The notes: generated by a model not told the origin, from the sequence alone. 64,000 nucleotides of DNA from Actinomadura violacea (GCF_017573465.1 NZ_JAGEPF010000023.1:162530-226529); one strand, 5' to 3'; numbered from the stretch's first letter, positions 35,055-45,533 are shown. Made by a program: numbers and translations.

Positions 35055-36124
35055 CCCCGCGTCCCCGCGGGCCCCTCGCCGCGGCCGCCGCGCTGATGCT
35101 CGGCGCCGCCCTGGCCACCGCGTCCTGCGGTAGCGGCGGGACGGGCGGCAAGAGCGGCCGGCTGAAGATGGGCATCGCCGTCGCCAACTACAGCCTCAAC
35201 TTCGCCCGCGAGATGTACGAGGGCGCGACGGAGGCGTCCGAGCAGGCCGGGAACATCGACTTCAAGGTGGTCGGCCCGCCGAACACCGACGGGCCCGCCG
35301 AGCAGCAGCTGTTCCAGAACCTCACCGTCACCCATCCCGACGGGATCGTGCTGGAGAACCTCGACCCGCCGATCTTCACCCGTCCCGCCGCGCAGGCGGT
35401 CCAGAAGGGCATCCCGGTCGTCGCGCTCGACACCGCGCCCACCGACGGCAGCAGGGTCGGCTTCTACGTCGGCAACGACAACTACGAACTCGGCGCGATG
35501 CTCGCGCAGGCGACGGTGAAGAAGCTCGGCAAGGACGCCAAGGGCACCGTCGTCGTCGGTGTCCCGAATCCCGGCACGCCCGTCCTCGACAGCCGCGCGA
35601 AGGGAATCAAGGACGCCTTCGCGCAGCAGGCGCCGGGCATCCGCGTCATCGGCCCGTTCCAGACCTACAGCGACCCGGCGCAGAACTACGGCGCCTGGCA
35701 GTCGCAGGTCAACGCCCATCCGGACGCGCTGGCGTTCCTCGGCGTCGGCGACGCCGACAGCTACAACCTCGCGCGGCTCAAGGAGCAGCGGCACGGCAAG
35801 TACCTGACCGCGGGGTTCGACGTCGACCCGAAGACGCTGGACGCCATCAAGCGCGGCACCAACTTCGCCGGCATCGACCCCGAGCACTACCTCAAGGGCT
35901 ACATCGCCACCGCGCTGCTGATCAAGGCGGTCCGCGACGGCAAGGGGAAGCTGCCGTCGGGCTGGTTCAAGACACCCGGGCTGGTGATGGACTCGGCCAA
36001 CATCGACGACATCCTCAAGCGGCAGCAGTCGGTGCAGAACGCCTACGCCTGGTACAAGCCGCAGCTCGACAGGCTGCTGGCGAACCCGAACGGGAGCATC
36101 CGGCCGCTCAAGGAGGCCCGCTGA
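35051..36124 (+). CDS. ABC transporter binding lipoprotein (second importer)
   Basis: RbsB-like solute-binding protein of 357 residues. The N-terminus ends in a lipobox (LATASC), then a Gly/Ser-rich spacer. The binding domain carries KMGIAVANYSLNFAREMYEG, VTHPDGIVLENLDPPIFTRP and GVGDADSYNLARLKEQRHGK. GGAGG lies 5 nt before the ATG, which overlaps the permease stop. The ligand is unknown; the surrounding decarboxylase, SDR and LLM enzyme point to a non-standard carbohydrate or sugar-acid rather than ribose. Confidence 0.9.
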   Translation: MTPRPRGPLAAAAALMLGAALATASCGSGGTGGKSGRLKMGIAVANYSLNFAREMYEGATEASEQAGNIDFKVVGPPNTDGPAEQQLFQNLTVTHPDGIVLENLDPPIFTRPAAQAVQKGIPVVALDTAPTDGSRVGFYVGNDNYELGAMLAQATVKKLGKDAKGTVVVGVPNPGTPVLDSRAKGIKDAFAQQAPGIRVIGPFQTYSDPAQNYGAWQSQVNAHPDALAFLGVGDADSYNLARLKEQRHGKYLTAGFDVDPKTLDAIKRGTNFAGIDPEHYLKGYIATALLIKAVRDGKGKLPSGWFKTPGLVMDSANIDDILKRQQSVQNAYAWYKPQLDRLLANPNGSIRPLKEAR

Positions 36125-36125
36125 C

Positions 36126-37631
<1,506 letters not shown>

Positions 37632-37656
37632 CGCGCCGCACGCCCGCGCGCCCGGC

Positions 37657-38646
37657 TCAGCCCAGGTGCGTGATGACGGGCGCGAACGCGTCCATCCCCT
37701 CGTCGGACACCTGGTAGTAGGTGAAGCCGTACCGGTCGCGGCGCGCGAGCATCTGCTCGGCGATGTGCTCGGGCGGCCCGACGAACTGCGACGGCATGTC
37801 CAGCACCAGGCCGGCCGACGCGGTGCCCCAGCCGCGGGTGACCGCGACCTTCGCCGCGGCGCGGCGCGGATCGGGCCCGAACGTGGGCGTCACCATCATG
37901 CTCAGCTCGACGTCGCGGCCGGCGGCGGCCTCCCGCACCCAGCCGACCTTGCGCTCGATGGTCTCGGGCAGCCGCTCGGTGATCTCCTCGGAGATCGTCC
38001 CGTCCGGGAGTGCGCGCGGCAGGATGCCGACCGTGTCGGCGAGGCGGCCGGCGATGCCCAGCATGCGGCGGCTGCCCGCGCCGACGACCAGGGGAGGGCA
38101 CCGGTCCGGGCGCGGGAACACCGTGAGGCCGTCGGTCCGGTAGTGCTCGCCCGCGAAGGTCGTCTTGTCGCCGGACAGCAGGCTCCGCAGGATCCGCAGC
38201 GACTCCTCCAGCCGGCCCACCCGCGCGCCCGCCGCGTCGAACGGCATCCCGGCGGCCTCGTACTCCTCGCGGAGCCAGCCGGCGCCGAGGCCGAGCTCGA
38301 ACCGGCCGCCCGACAGGTGGTCGAGCGTCGCGGCCTCCTTGGCGAGCATCACCGGGTGCCGGTAGTCGTTGCAGAGCACCATCGTGCCGACCCGCAGCGT
38401 GCTCGTCGCGGCGGCGGCCGACGCCAGCGCGACCATCGGGGCGAGCTGGTCGCCGAACGGCTCGGCCACGAAGTGGTCGCGCAGGACCAGCGTGGAGTAC
38501 CCGAGGTCCTCGGCGCGGCGCGCCGTCGCGAGCAGCTCCGCGCCGGAGCGGATCGACTCGCCGACCACGCCGAAGCGGAACGGGCGGGGCGTCCGGCCGG
38601 TGCCGTCCGGGCCGGTGCCGTGCTGATCGTTGCGGGCTTCGTCCAT
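37657..38646 (-). CDS. LLM-class (F420-dependent type) oxidoreductase
   Basis: Luciferase-like monooxygenase-fold protein of 329 residues. FRFGVVGESIRSGAELLATA, LRVGTMVLCNDYRHPVMLAK, LSGGRFELGLGAGWLREEYE and PPLVVGAGSRRMLGIAGRLA are typical of actinobacterial F420-dependent members of the MSMEG_2516-like group. It probably uses F420 or a flavin to oxidise or reduce a small molecule. It is convergent with the ABC ATPase gene, 25 nt apart, and closes the IclR island, though it may be independent of it. I start at ATG 38646; the open frame upstream has no family residues. Confidence 0.88.
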   Translation of the reverse strand: MDEARNDQHGTGPDGTGRTPRPFRFGVVGESIRSGAELLATARRAEDLGYSTLVLRDHFVAEPFGDQLAPMVALASAAAATSTLRVGTMVLCNDYRHPVMLAKEAATLDHLSGGRFELGLGAGWLREEYEAAGMPFDAAGARVGRLEESLRILRSLLSGDKTTFAGEHYRTDGLTVFPRPDRCPPLVVGAGSRRMLGIAGRLADTVGILPRALPDGTISEEITERLPETIERKVGWVREAAAGRDVELSMMVTPTFGPDPRRAAAKVAVTRGWGTASAGLVLDMPSQFVGPPEHIAEQMLARRDRYGFTYYQVSDEGMDAFAPVITHLG

Positions 38647-38816
38647 GAGCCGAGCATGCCGTGCCCGTGGACCGTTCCGCTGGCAGGAAAACGACACAGG
38701 GCTCGACTTGGTCAACAAATGGCCCCGGGGGCTGGTGCCCGCCGTTCGAAGATCGCAATATTGCGGGGGCGAGAGTCGCCCCGGCCGCTCGTTCCCCCGG
38801 CCCTGGAGGTCAGTCC

Positions 38817-39062
38817 GTGAGTGAAACGTCCCCCGCCCCCACATCCCCACCGGGCCCGTCCCTGGCGCGGAAGGTGGTGGCGGGCGTCCTGCTGGTCATC
38901 CCGTTCGCCGTCTACCTGGCGGTGCCGACCTATGCCAAAGGCGGCCCGCACGTGGCGGGCTTCCCGTTCTTCTACTGGTGGCAGCTGCTGTGGGTGGTGC
39001 TGACGGCCGTCTGCATCGGCAGCGCGCACCTGCTCACCCGCAAGCGGGGTGAGGCGAAGTGA
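38817..39062 (+). CDS. DUF3311 small membrane protein
   Basis: Protein of 81 residues with two membrane helices (VVAGVLLVIPFAVYLAVPTY and WWQLLWVVLTAVCIGSAHLL) and a basic end (TRKRGEAK). It fits DUF3311, which is regularly encoded directly before sodium:solute symporters and is thought to be their accessory subunit. The GTG start has GGAGGT 6 nt upstream. Its stop overlaps the GTG of the symporter gene. Confidence 0.85.
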   Translation: MSETSPAPTSPPGPSLARKVVAGVLLVIPFAVYLAVPTYAKGGPHVAGFPFFYWWQLLWVVLTAVCIGSAHLLTRKRGEAK

Positions 39063-40693
39063 AGGACGTCAACGGCGTCGAGCTGACCATCTTCATCGTC
39101 TTCTTCGCGGTGGTCACCGTGGTCGGCTTCGCGGCCGCCCGCTGGCGGCGCGGCCAGACCATCATGCACCTGGACGAGTGGGGCCTCGGCGGGCGCAGCT
39201 TCGGCACGTTCATCACCTGGTTCCTGCTCGGCGGCGACCTCTACAGCGCCTACACGTTCGTCGCCGTGCCGTCGGCGGTGTTCGCGGGCGGCGCGATGGG
39301 GTTCTGGGCGGTGCCCTACGGCGCGATCGCCTACCCGATCGTGTTCCTGATCGGCCCGCGGCTGTGGTCGGTCGCGCAGCGGCACGGCTACGTGACCGCA
39401 GCGGACTTCGTCCGCGGCCGGTACGGGTCGCGGTCGCTCGGGCTCGCCGTCGCGCTGACCGGGATCCTGGCGATGATGCCGTACATCGCGCTGCAGCTCG
39501 TCGGCATCCAGGCCGTCCTGACGGTGATGGGCGTGTCCGGGTCCGGCTGGGCCAAGGACCTGCCGCTGTTCATCGCGTTCGCGCTGCTGGCCGCCTACAC
39601 CTACACCTCGGGGCTGCGGGCGCCCGCGCTGATCTCGTTCGTCAAGGACGCGCTGATCTACATCGTCATCATCGTCGCGGTCGTCTACATCCCGACCAAG
39701 CTCGGCGGCTGGGACGGCATCTTCAGCAAGTCCGGCGCCGCGCTCGCCAAGCCGAACCCGGCGACCGGCAAGCCCGCCGGATCGCTGTTCACCAACGACA
39801 TGACGCACTGGGCGTACGGGACGCTGGCGCTCGGCTCGTCGCTCGCGCTGTTCATCTACCCGCACAGCGTGACCGGCGCGCTCGCCGCCGGGCGCCGCGA
39901 CGTGATCCGCCGGAACGCGGCGCTGCTGCCCGCGTACTCGCTGCTGCTCGGCCTGCTCGCGCTGCTCGGCTACATGGCGCTCGCCCACCCCGGCGTCGTC
40001 GCCGCCGTCAAGCACGCAGGCAACCCGCAGCTGGCGGTGCCGGAGCTGTTCGACCAGGTGTTCCCGGACTGGTTCGCCGGCGTCGCGTTCGCCGCGATCG
40101 GGGTCGGCGCGCTGGTGCCCGCCGCGATCATGTCGATCGCCGCGTCCAACCTGTTCACCCGCAACGTCTACACCTCCTTCATCCGGCCGGACGCCTCGCC
40201 CGAGGAGGAGACCCGGGTGTCGCAGCTGGTGTCGCTGCTGGTGAAGCTGGGCGCGCTGGTGTTCGTGCTCGGCTTCGACAAGTCGCTGGCGATCAACCTG
40301 CAGCTGCTCGGCGGCATCTGGGTCGTGCAGACGTTCCCCGCCATCGGCATCGGCCTGTACACGCGGTGGCTGGACCGCTGGGGCCTGCTCGCCGGCTGGG
40401 CCGCGGGCATGGCCTACGGCACCTACACCGCCTACGACCAGTCGTCGCCGGCGCAGAGCCACTTCGGGTCGCCGCTCGCCGACATCCCGTTCATCGGCCA
40501 CACCGGCTACATCGCGCTGACCGCGTTCGTCCTGAACATGGTCGTCGCGGTCGCGGTCACCCTCGTGGCGCGGGCGCTGAAGGTGCCGTCCGGGACGGAC
40601 GAGACGACCGCCGACGACTACACGGCGGACGCGGGCGACCGGCTGGCCGCGCCGGAGGACCCGGCGGGCGAGCTTACGGGTCAGTCCGCCTGA
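39059..40693 (+). CDS. Sodium:solute symporter (SSS family)
   Basis: Integral membrane transporter of 544 residues with about 13 hydrophobic segments. The family patterns are LGGRSFGTFITWFLLGGDLY, PRLWSVAQRHGYVTAADFVR and IGVGALVPAAIMSIAASNLF, the last matching the sodium-site helix 8 region. Length and the DUF3311 partner resemble monocarboxylate permeases of the MctP type, which import acetate, lactate, pyruvate or alanine. That substrate is an inference. The C-terminal tail is acidic and soluble. Confidence 0.9.
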   Translation: MKDVNGVELTIFIVFFAVVTVVGFAAARWRRGQTIMHLDEWGLGGRSFGTFITWFLLGGDLYSAYTFVAVPSAVFAGGAMGFWAVPYGAIAYPIVFLIGPRLWSVAQRHGYVTAADFVRGRYGSRSLGLAVALTGILAMMPYIALQLVGIQAVLTVMGVSGSGWAKDLPLFIAFALLAAYTYTSGLRAPALISFVKDALIYIVIIVAVVYIPTKLGGWDGIFSKSGAALAKPNPATGKPAGSLFTNDMTHWAYGTLALGSSLALFIYPHSVTGALAAGRRDVIRRNAALLPAYSLLLGLLALLGYMALAHPGVVAAVKHAGNPQLAVPELFDQVFPDWFAGVAFAAIGVGALVPAAIMSIAASNLFTRNVYTSFIRPDASPEEETRVSQLVSLLVKLGALVFVLGFDKSLAINLQLLGGIWVVQTFPAIGIGLYTRWLDRWGLLAGWAAGMAYGTYTAYDQSSPAQSHFGSPLADIPFIGHTGYIALTAFVLNMVVAVAVTLVARALKVPSGTDETTADDYTADAGDRLAAPEDPAGELTGQSA

Positions 40694-40722
40694 GGGGGCT
40701 CGCGGGTCCGCGGACCCGCGCA

Positions 40723-40802
40723 GACCGGTGGGACGGGGCGAGCGGCTCGGTCGCCGTCCGTGCGGCGTAAGGGCGTCACCGACTGCCCCGCTCCCACCGG
40801 TC
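40723..40802. terminator. Long-range inverted repeat between convergent genes
   Basis: Arms GACCGGTGGGACGGGGC (40723-40739) and GCCCCGCTCCCACCGGTC (40785-40802) pair with one bulge around a 45-nt interior that can also fold. A smaller hairpin (GCGGGTCC/GGACCCGC) precedes it at about 40702-40719. Probably a bidirectional terminator; the size also allows a small structured RNA. Confidence 0.5.
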
Positions 40803-40845
40803 CCTTCCAGACTGCGCCCGGCCCGCCGCGATCCGCAAGGCGGGC

Positions 40846-41358
40846 TCAGCGGGCGGGGTCGATGCGCTGCGCCAGCACCTGCCCGGGCCAGTCGCCGACC
40901 TTGAACTCGGCGACGGTCTCGAACCCCTGGCCGCGGTAGTAGCCGACGAGCCTCCCGTCGCCGCCGCCGTAGCAGTCGACGCGCAGCAGCCCGGCGCCCC
41001 GTGCCCGCGCCAGCCGCCTCGCCTCGCCGATCAGCGCGGCGCCGACGCCGCGTCCGGCGAACTCCCGGCCCGTGACCAGCAGCGTGATGTACAGCTCCGG
41101 CTCGTCGGCCGCGCCGACGTAGGAGGGCGGGCGCGGCGCGACGGCCATGACGCCCGCTGGGCGGCCGTCCGCCTCCGCGACCAGGATCTCGTCGTCGCGG
41201 GCGATGCCGGCGATCCGCTCGACCCGGCGCGGGTCGAGCGACCAGGGGTCCGCGCCCCACTGGCCGGTGCGGCCGTTGCTCGCCAGCCACGCGACGGCGC
41301 CGTCCAGCATCGCCATGATCACGGGCACGTCGTCCGGTCCGCCGCTGCGGATCTCCAT
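40846..41358 (-). CDS. GNAT-family acetyltransferase
   Basis: N-acetyltransferase-like protein of 170 residues. The acetyl-CoA-binding motif A is seen as LLVTGREFAGRGVGAALIGE, followed by RLARARGAGLLRVDCYGGGD and YYRGQGFETVAEF, the usual last strands. The substrate is unknown. ATG at 41358 has GGAGGT 6 nt upstream. It lies 29 nt downstream of the cytochrome b gene in the same direction, so it may share its transcript. Confidence 0.87.
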   Translation of the reverse strand: MEIRSGGPDDVPVIMAMLDGAVAWLASNGRTGQWGADPWSLDPRRVERIAGIARDDEILVAEADGRPAGVMAVAPRPPSYVGAADEPELYITLLVTGREFAGRGVGAALIGEARRLARARGAGLLRVDCYGGGDGRLVGYYRGQGFETVAEFKVGDWPGQVLAQRIDPAR

Positions 41359-41387
41359 CGCGGCACCTCCCACCCGTGATCATCGCA

Positions 41388-42929
41388 TCAGCGGGGGACC
41401 GGACGGCGCTCGTTCTCCTCAGCAGGGCGTTCCGGCTCGCCTCCGGCGAACAGCCGCGCCAGCGGCCCGCCCGGCGGCCGCGCGGCGGCCCTCCGCGCGC
41501 GGAGCCGTTCCGCCGCCTCCGCCGGCAGCGGGCGGGTCCGCTCGCGGAACCCGCCGGACGGGTCGCGGACGATGATCCCGGTCTCGACGCCGTGCTCCAG
41601 GAGCAGCCGGTCGCGCCGCTGGAGCCCGAGGCAGAGCCGCCGCGTCACCGCGAACGCCAGGACCGGTCCGGCGAGGAGCGCGACGCGGAAGAACCAGGTG
41701 GTCGCGAACAGGGAGACGTCGAACCGGTCGGCGATGACGTCGTTGCCGGCAGCGGCCCACAGCACGCCGTAGAAGACGATCCCCGCGGCGCCGAGGCCCG
41801 TCCGCGTGGCGGCGTCGCGCGGACGGTCGAGCACATGGTGGAAGGCGGCGTCGCCCGTCGCGCGCCGCTCGATGAACGGGTAGAGCGCGAGCAGCGCGAA
41901 GAACACGGTGATGACCAGCAGCGGGACGAGGATGCCGAAGGAGAGCGTGTGCCCGGCGACGGTGACGTCGTAGCCGGGCATCAGCCGCAGCGCGCCGTCG
42001 CCGAAGGCCAGGTACCAGTCGGGCTGCGACCCGGCGCTGATCGCGCTGGGGGAGTAGGGGCCGTACAGCCAGACCGGGTTGATCTGGAGCAGCGCGGCGA
42101 GCAGGACGGTCACGCCGGCGGTGAACAGGACGTACGCCGAGGTCTTGGCCATGAAGACCGGGTAGAACGGCTTGCCCTCGACGGTCCGCTCGGTGCTGCG
42201 GCCGCGCCGGAAGTCGGTGTGCTTCTGCACCCACGGGAGCACGATCGCGTGCAGCGGCACCAGCGCCGCCATCAGGCCCGGCACCAGCAGCACGTGCACG
42301 ACGTAGAGCCTCGGGACGAGATCCGTGCCCGGGAACTGGCCGCCGAGCAGGAAGAACGACAGGTAGCTGCCGACGAGCGGGATCGACTGCACGGCGCCGA
42401 GCACCAGCCGCAGCCCGGTGCCGGACAGCAGGTCGTCCGGCAGCGAGTAGCCGGTGAACCCGTTGGCCATCGCCAGCGTGAACAGCACGATGCCGAGCAG
42501 CCAGTTCAGCTCGCGGGGCTTGCGGAACGCTCCGGTGAAGAACACCCGGAGCATGTGGGCGAGGATCGCGGAGACGAAGATCAGCGCGGACCAGTGGTGC
42601 ACCTGCCGCATGAGCAGGCCGCCGCGCACGTCCATGCTGAGGCGCAGCGTCGAGGCGTACGCCTCGCTCATCTCGACGCCGCGGAGCGGGACGTAGGAGC
42701 CGTGGTAGACGACCTCGGTCATGCTCGGCTTGAAGAAGAAGGTGAGGAAGACGCCGGAGGCGAGCAGGACGAGGAAGGAGTAGAGGGCGATCTCGCCGAT
42801 GAGGAAGGACCAGTGGTCGGGGAACGCCTTGCGGGCCGCGCGCCGGACGAAGCCGGTGGTGCCGAGCCGGTCGTCCAGGGCGTCCAGGGCCTGTCGGGTC
42901 GTGAAACCGCGCTGTTCGGTCAGGGACAT
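41388..42929 (-). CDS. qcrB: Orphan cytochrome b (QcrB-like)
   Basis: Cytochrome b subunit of 513 residues with at least eight hydrophobic helices. Heme-ligand His residues lie in QVHHWSALIFVSAILAHMLR (helix B) and in the helix D segment LYVVHVLLVPGLMAALVPLH. The Q-site pattern PDWYLAFGDGALRLMPG stands for the PEW-like loop. The His-pair spacing and the fused C-terminal half are those of actinobacterial QcrB. Normally qcrB follows qcrC and qcrA, but neither is here, so this is a second, stand-alone copy. ATG at 42929 has GGGAG 6 nt upstream. Three regularly spaced repeats lie in its promoter region. Confidence 0.9.
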   Translation of the reverse strand: MSLTEQRGFTTRQALDALDDRLGTTGFVRRAARKAFPDHWSFLIGEIALYSFLVLLASGVFLTFFFKPSMTEVVYHGSYVPLRGVEMSEAYASTLRLSMDVRGGLLMRQVHHWSALIFVSAILAHMLRVFFTGAFRKPRELNWLLGIVLFTLAMANGFTGYSLPDDLLSGTGLRLVLGAVQSIPLVGSYLSFFLLGGQFPGTDLVPRLYVVHVLLVPGLMAALVPLHAIVLPWVQKHTDFRRGRSTERTVEGKPFYPVFMAKTSAYVLFTAGVTVLLAALLQINPVWLYGPYSPSAISAGSQPDWYLAFGDGALRLMPGYDVTVAGHTLSFGILVPLLVITVFFALLALYPFIERRATGDAAFHHVLDRPRDAATRTGLGAAGIVFYGVLWAAAGNDVIADRFDVSLFATTWFFRVALLAGPVLAFAVTRRLCLGLQRRDRLLLEHGVETGIIVRDPSGGFRERTRPLPAEAAERLRARRAAARPPGGPLARLFAGGEPERPAEENERRPVPR

Positions 42930-42976
42930 GCGCCACTCCCAGGGGGGTCGGTCGCCGGTGACCAATACGACCGAAC

Positions 42977-43016
42977 GTAGTACGACGCCGTGTAGTTCTA
43001 CAAGAGGTAGTACTAC
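42977..43016. promoter_or_regulatory. Three 10-bp repeats at 15-bp spacing
   Basis: GTAGTACGAC (42977), GTAGTTCTAC (42992) and GTAGTACTAC (43007) start exactly 15 bp apart in front of the orphan cytochrome b gene. The third is a perfect palindrome, the second a near one. TAC/GTA-rich sites of this sort resemble BlaI/MecI-family operators. Confidence 0.65.
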
Positions 43017-43058
43017 GAGGAGTGGCGAATCGGATGGCCGCGTTCCGGCGGCCGCGGG

Positions 43059-44123
43059 TCAGGAGGCGATGAACGCCTGCGCCCGCCGGAACAGCCCGAG
43101 TGTGATGGCGTGCAGCAGGTCGCCGGTCTCCTTCGGCGCCTTCCCGGCGAACGCCCGCGCGTGCGTGCCCTCCAGGACGATGCCGAGCTTGAAGCAGGCG
43201 AGCACCGCGTACCAGGTGATGGACGACAGGTCGCGCCCGGCGACGGCGTCCGCGCGCTCGGCGTAGGCGGTGACCAGCTCGCCCGTCGTCGGCAGGCCGC
43301 CCGCCGCGCCGAGGGGGCCGGCCAGCTGCGCGCTCTCGTCGCCGTGCTGCGGCCAGGTCGCCAGCAGCCAGCCGAGGTCGAGCAGCGGGTCGCCGATCGT
43401 GCACATCTCCCAGTCGACGATCGCCGCCACGTCCGGGCCGCCGAAGGAGTACATCAGGTTGGCCAGGTGGTAGTCGCCGTGCAGGACGCCCGGACGCCAC
43501 GTCGTGGGACGGCGCTCCTCCAGCCAGCGCGCGACGTCGTCCAGGCCCGGGATCTCCGGCCCGGGGTAGCCGTCCAGCGCGCCGTAGGAGTCGAGTTCCG
43601 AGAGCCAGCGGCTGACCTGCCGCTCCAGGAACCCGTCCGGCTTGCCGAAGTCCGCCAGCCCGGCCGCCTCGTGGTCGACCGCGCCCAGCGCGGACAGTGC
43701 GCGCGCCGCGTTCAGGCCCATCGCGTGCCGGACGGACGCGTCGCCGGCGTGCAGGTCCGGCAGGGCCACCGAGGCGTTGAAGCCCTCGACCGGCGTCATC
43801 AGGTAGAACACGGCGCCGTTCATGACCGACTCGTCCGGGCAGGCGGCGATCACGCGGGGCGCGGGCACGTCGGTGCCGTCGAGCGCCGCGAGCACCCGCG
43901 CCTCGCGGCGCAGCACGTCGTTGGTCTTGGCGCGCAGGTGCGCCGGGCCGCGCCGCAGCACGTAGTCCCGGCCGCCGCGCCGGAAGCGGACCAGCGTGTT
44001 CTGCGTGCCGCCGGTCAGCGGCTCGACGTCCTCGAACGCGCCGCCCGGCAGGCCCTGCCCGTCCATCCACGCGGCCAGGACGGCGAAGTCCACGAGCGCG
44101 GCGTCGATCTGCTCAGGCTGCAC
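43059..44123 (-). CDS. APH-family kinase, ACAD11-kinase-like
   Basis: Aminoglycoside-phosphotransferase-fold protein of 354 residues. GGTQNTLVRFRRGGRDYVLR forms the nucleotide-binding N-lobe, VLHGDYHLANLMYSF is the catalytic loop with Asp and Asn, and VDWEMCTIGDPLLDLGWLLA carries the metal-binding Asp. The last motif is characteristic of the kinase domain of eukaryotic ACAD10/ACAD11 and of bacterial LvaA-like acyl-CoA kinases, not of antibiotic resistance enzymes. GTG start with AAGGA 6 nt upstream. It is divergent from an acyl-CoA dehydrogenase gene, which supports a role in hydroxyacyl-CoA phosphorylation. Confidence 0.85.
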   Translation of the reverse strand: MQPEQIDAALVDFAVLAAWMDGQGLPGGAFEDVEPLTGGTQNTLVRFRRGGRDYVLRRGPAHLRAKTNDVLRREARVLAALDGTDVPAPRVIAACPDESVMNGAVFYLMTPVEGFNASVALPDLHAGDASVRHAMGLNAARALSALGAVDHEAAGLADFGKPDGFLERQVSRWLSELDSYGALDGYPGPEIPGLDDVARWLEERRPTTWRPGVLHGDYHLANLMYSFGGPDVAAIVDWEMCTIGDPLLDLGWLLATWPQHGDESAQLAGPLGAAGGLPTTGELVTAYAERADAVAGRDLSSITWYAVLACFKLGIVLEGTHARAFAGKAPKETGDLLHAITLGLFRRAQAFIAS

Positions 44124-44167
44124 GGGCGGTCCTTTCGGCTACGGCGGTCTACCGGAGAGTAACAGTC

Positions 44168-44206
44168 ATGCACTTGCATTATTCATTCAGATGGCTCGAT
44201 TATTCA
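44168..44206. promoter_or_regulatory. Possible operators in the kinase/dehydrogenase gap
   Basis: Palindrome ATGCACTTGCAT (44168-44179) and two direct copies of ATTATTCA (44178 and 44199, 21 bp or two helical turns apart) lie between the divergent starts. They are the most A/T-rich bases of the gap and candidate sites for the TetR protein encoded downstream. Confidence 0.4.
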
Positions 44207-44240
44207 CGGGACGCAGCGCACCGACCGCAGGAGGCTCGCC

Positions 44241-45533
44241 ATGGCCTGGGACTTCGAGACCGACCCCGCCTACCAGGAACTTCTCGACTGGGCGGACGCC
44301 TTCGTCCGCGACGAGGTCGAGCCCCTCGACCTGGTGCTCGGCGACCCCTACGACAAGTCCGACCCCCGCTACAAGACGATGGTCCGGCCCTTGCAGGACC
44401 AGGTCCGCGAGAAGGGCCTGTGGGCATGCCACCTCGGCCCCGAACTCGGCGGCCAGGGGTACGGGCAGGTGAAGCTCGCGCTGCTGAACGAGATCCTCGG
44501 CCGGTCCCGCTGGGCGCCGTCGGTGTTCGGGTGCCAGGCGCCCGACTCCGGCAACGCCGAGATCATCGCCCATTTCGGCACGCCCGAGCAGAAGGAGCGC
44601 TACCTGCGCCCGCTGCTCGACGGCGAGATCTCCTCGTCCTACTCGATGACCGAACCGCACGGCGGCGCCGACCCGACCCTGTTCACCACCCGCGCCGTCC
44701 GCGACGGCGACGGCTGGGTCATCAACGGCGAGAAATGGTTCTCCTCCAACGCGCGGCACGCCGAGTTCCTGATCGTCATGGCGGTGTCGAACCCGGACGT
44801 GTCGGCCTACGAGGGCATGTCGATGTTCATCGTCCCCGCGGACACGCCCGGGCTGACCACCGTCCGCAACGTCGGCGTCGGCGGCGAGCGCGAGGGCTCG
44901 CACGGCTACCTGCGCTACGAGAACGTCCGCGTCCCGGCCGAGAACCTGCTCGGCGACGAGGGCGGCGCGTTCGTCATCGCGCAGACGCGCCTCGGTGGCG
45001 GCCGCATCCACCACGCGATGCGCACGATCGCGCAGGTCCGCAAGGCGTTCGACATGATGTGCGAGCGCGCCGTCTCCCGGCAGACCCGGTTCGGGCCGCT
45101 GGCGAAGATGCAGATGACCCAGGAGAAGATCGCCGACAGCTGGATCGAGATCGAGCAGTTCCGGCTGCTGGTGCTGCGCACCGCCTGGCTGATCGACAAG
45201 CACAAGGACTACAAGAAGGTCCGCAAGGACATCGCCGCGGTCAAGGCCGCGATGCCGAAGGTGTACCACGACGTCGCGCAGCGCGCGATGCACCTGCACG
45301 GCGCCCTCGGCGTGTCGAACGAGATGCCGTTCGCCGCCATGATGATGGGCGCGCAGGCGATGGCCATCGCCGACGGCCCCACCGAGGTCCACAAGATCAC
45401 CGTGGCGCGGCAGCTGCTGCGCGACGTCGAGCCCGTCGAGGGCCTGTGGCCGTCCGGCCACCTGCCGACCCGCCGCGAGGCGGCCCGCGCCCGCTTCGCC
45501 GACGCCCTGGAACACGCTATAGGTAACGAATGA
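44241..45533 (+). CDS. Acyl-CoA dehydrogenase, ACAD11-like
   Basis: FAD-dependent dehydrogenase of 430 residues. It has the N-terminal helical domain, SYSMTEPHGGADPTLFTTRA (flavin-binding strand), GWVINGEKWFSSNA, VRVPAENLLGDEGGAFVIAQ, and LGGGRIHHAMRTIAQ, a wording shared with the ACAD10/11 group. The C-terminal helix bundle ends ADGPTEVHKITVARQLL. AGGAGG lies 6 nt before the ATG. It is divergent from an APH-type kinase gene and its stop overlaps the TetR start (ATGA). It probably oxidises or dehydrates a CoA-bound fatty or hydroxy acid together with that kinase. Confidence 0.92.
   Translation: MAWDFETDPAYQELLDWADAFVRDEVEPLDLVLGDPYDKSDPRYKTMVRPLQDQVREKGLWACHLGPELGGQGYGQVKLALLNEILGRSRWAPSVFGCQAPDSGNAEIIAHFGTPEQKERYLRPLLDGEISSSYSMTEPHGGADPTLFTTRAVRDGDGWVINGEKWFSSNARHAEFLIVMAVSNPDVSAYEGMSMFIVPADTPGLTTVRNVGVGGEREGSHGYLRYENVRVPAENLLGDEGGAFVIAQTRLGGGRIHHAMRTIAQVRKAFDMMCERAVSRQTRFGPLAKMQMTQEKIADSWIEIEQFRLLVLRTAWLIDKHKDYKKVRKDIAAVKAAMPKVYHDVAQRAMHLHGALGVSNEMPFAAMMMGAQAMAIADGPTEVHKITVARQLLRDVEPVEGLWPSGHLPTRREAARARFADALEHAIGNE

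Noticed and set aside
43059..44123. Aminoglycoside resistance gene
   Set aside because: The APH fold is present, but the motif wording and the divergent acyl-CoA dehydrogenase fit the ACAD11/LvaA kinase group.
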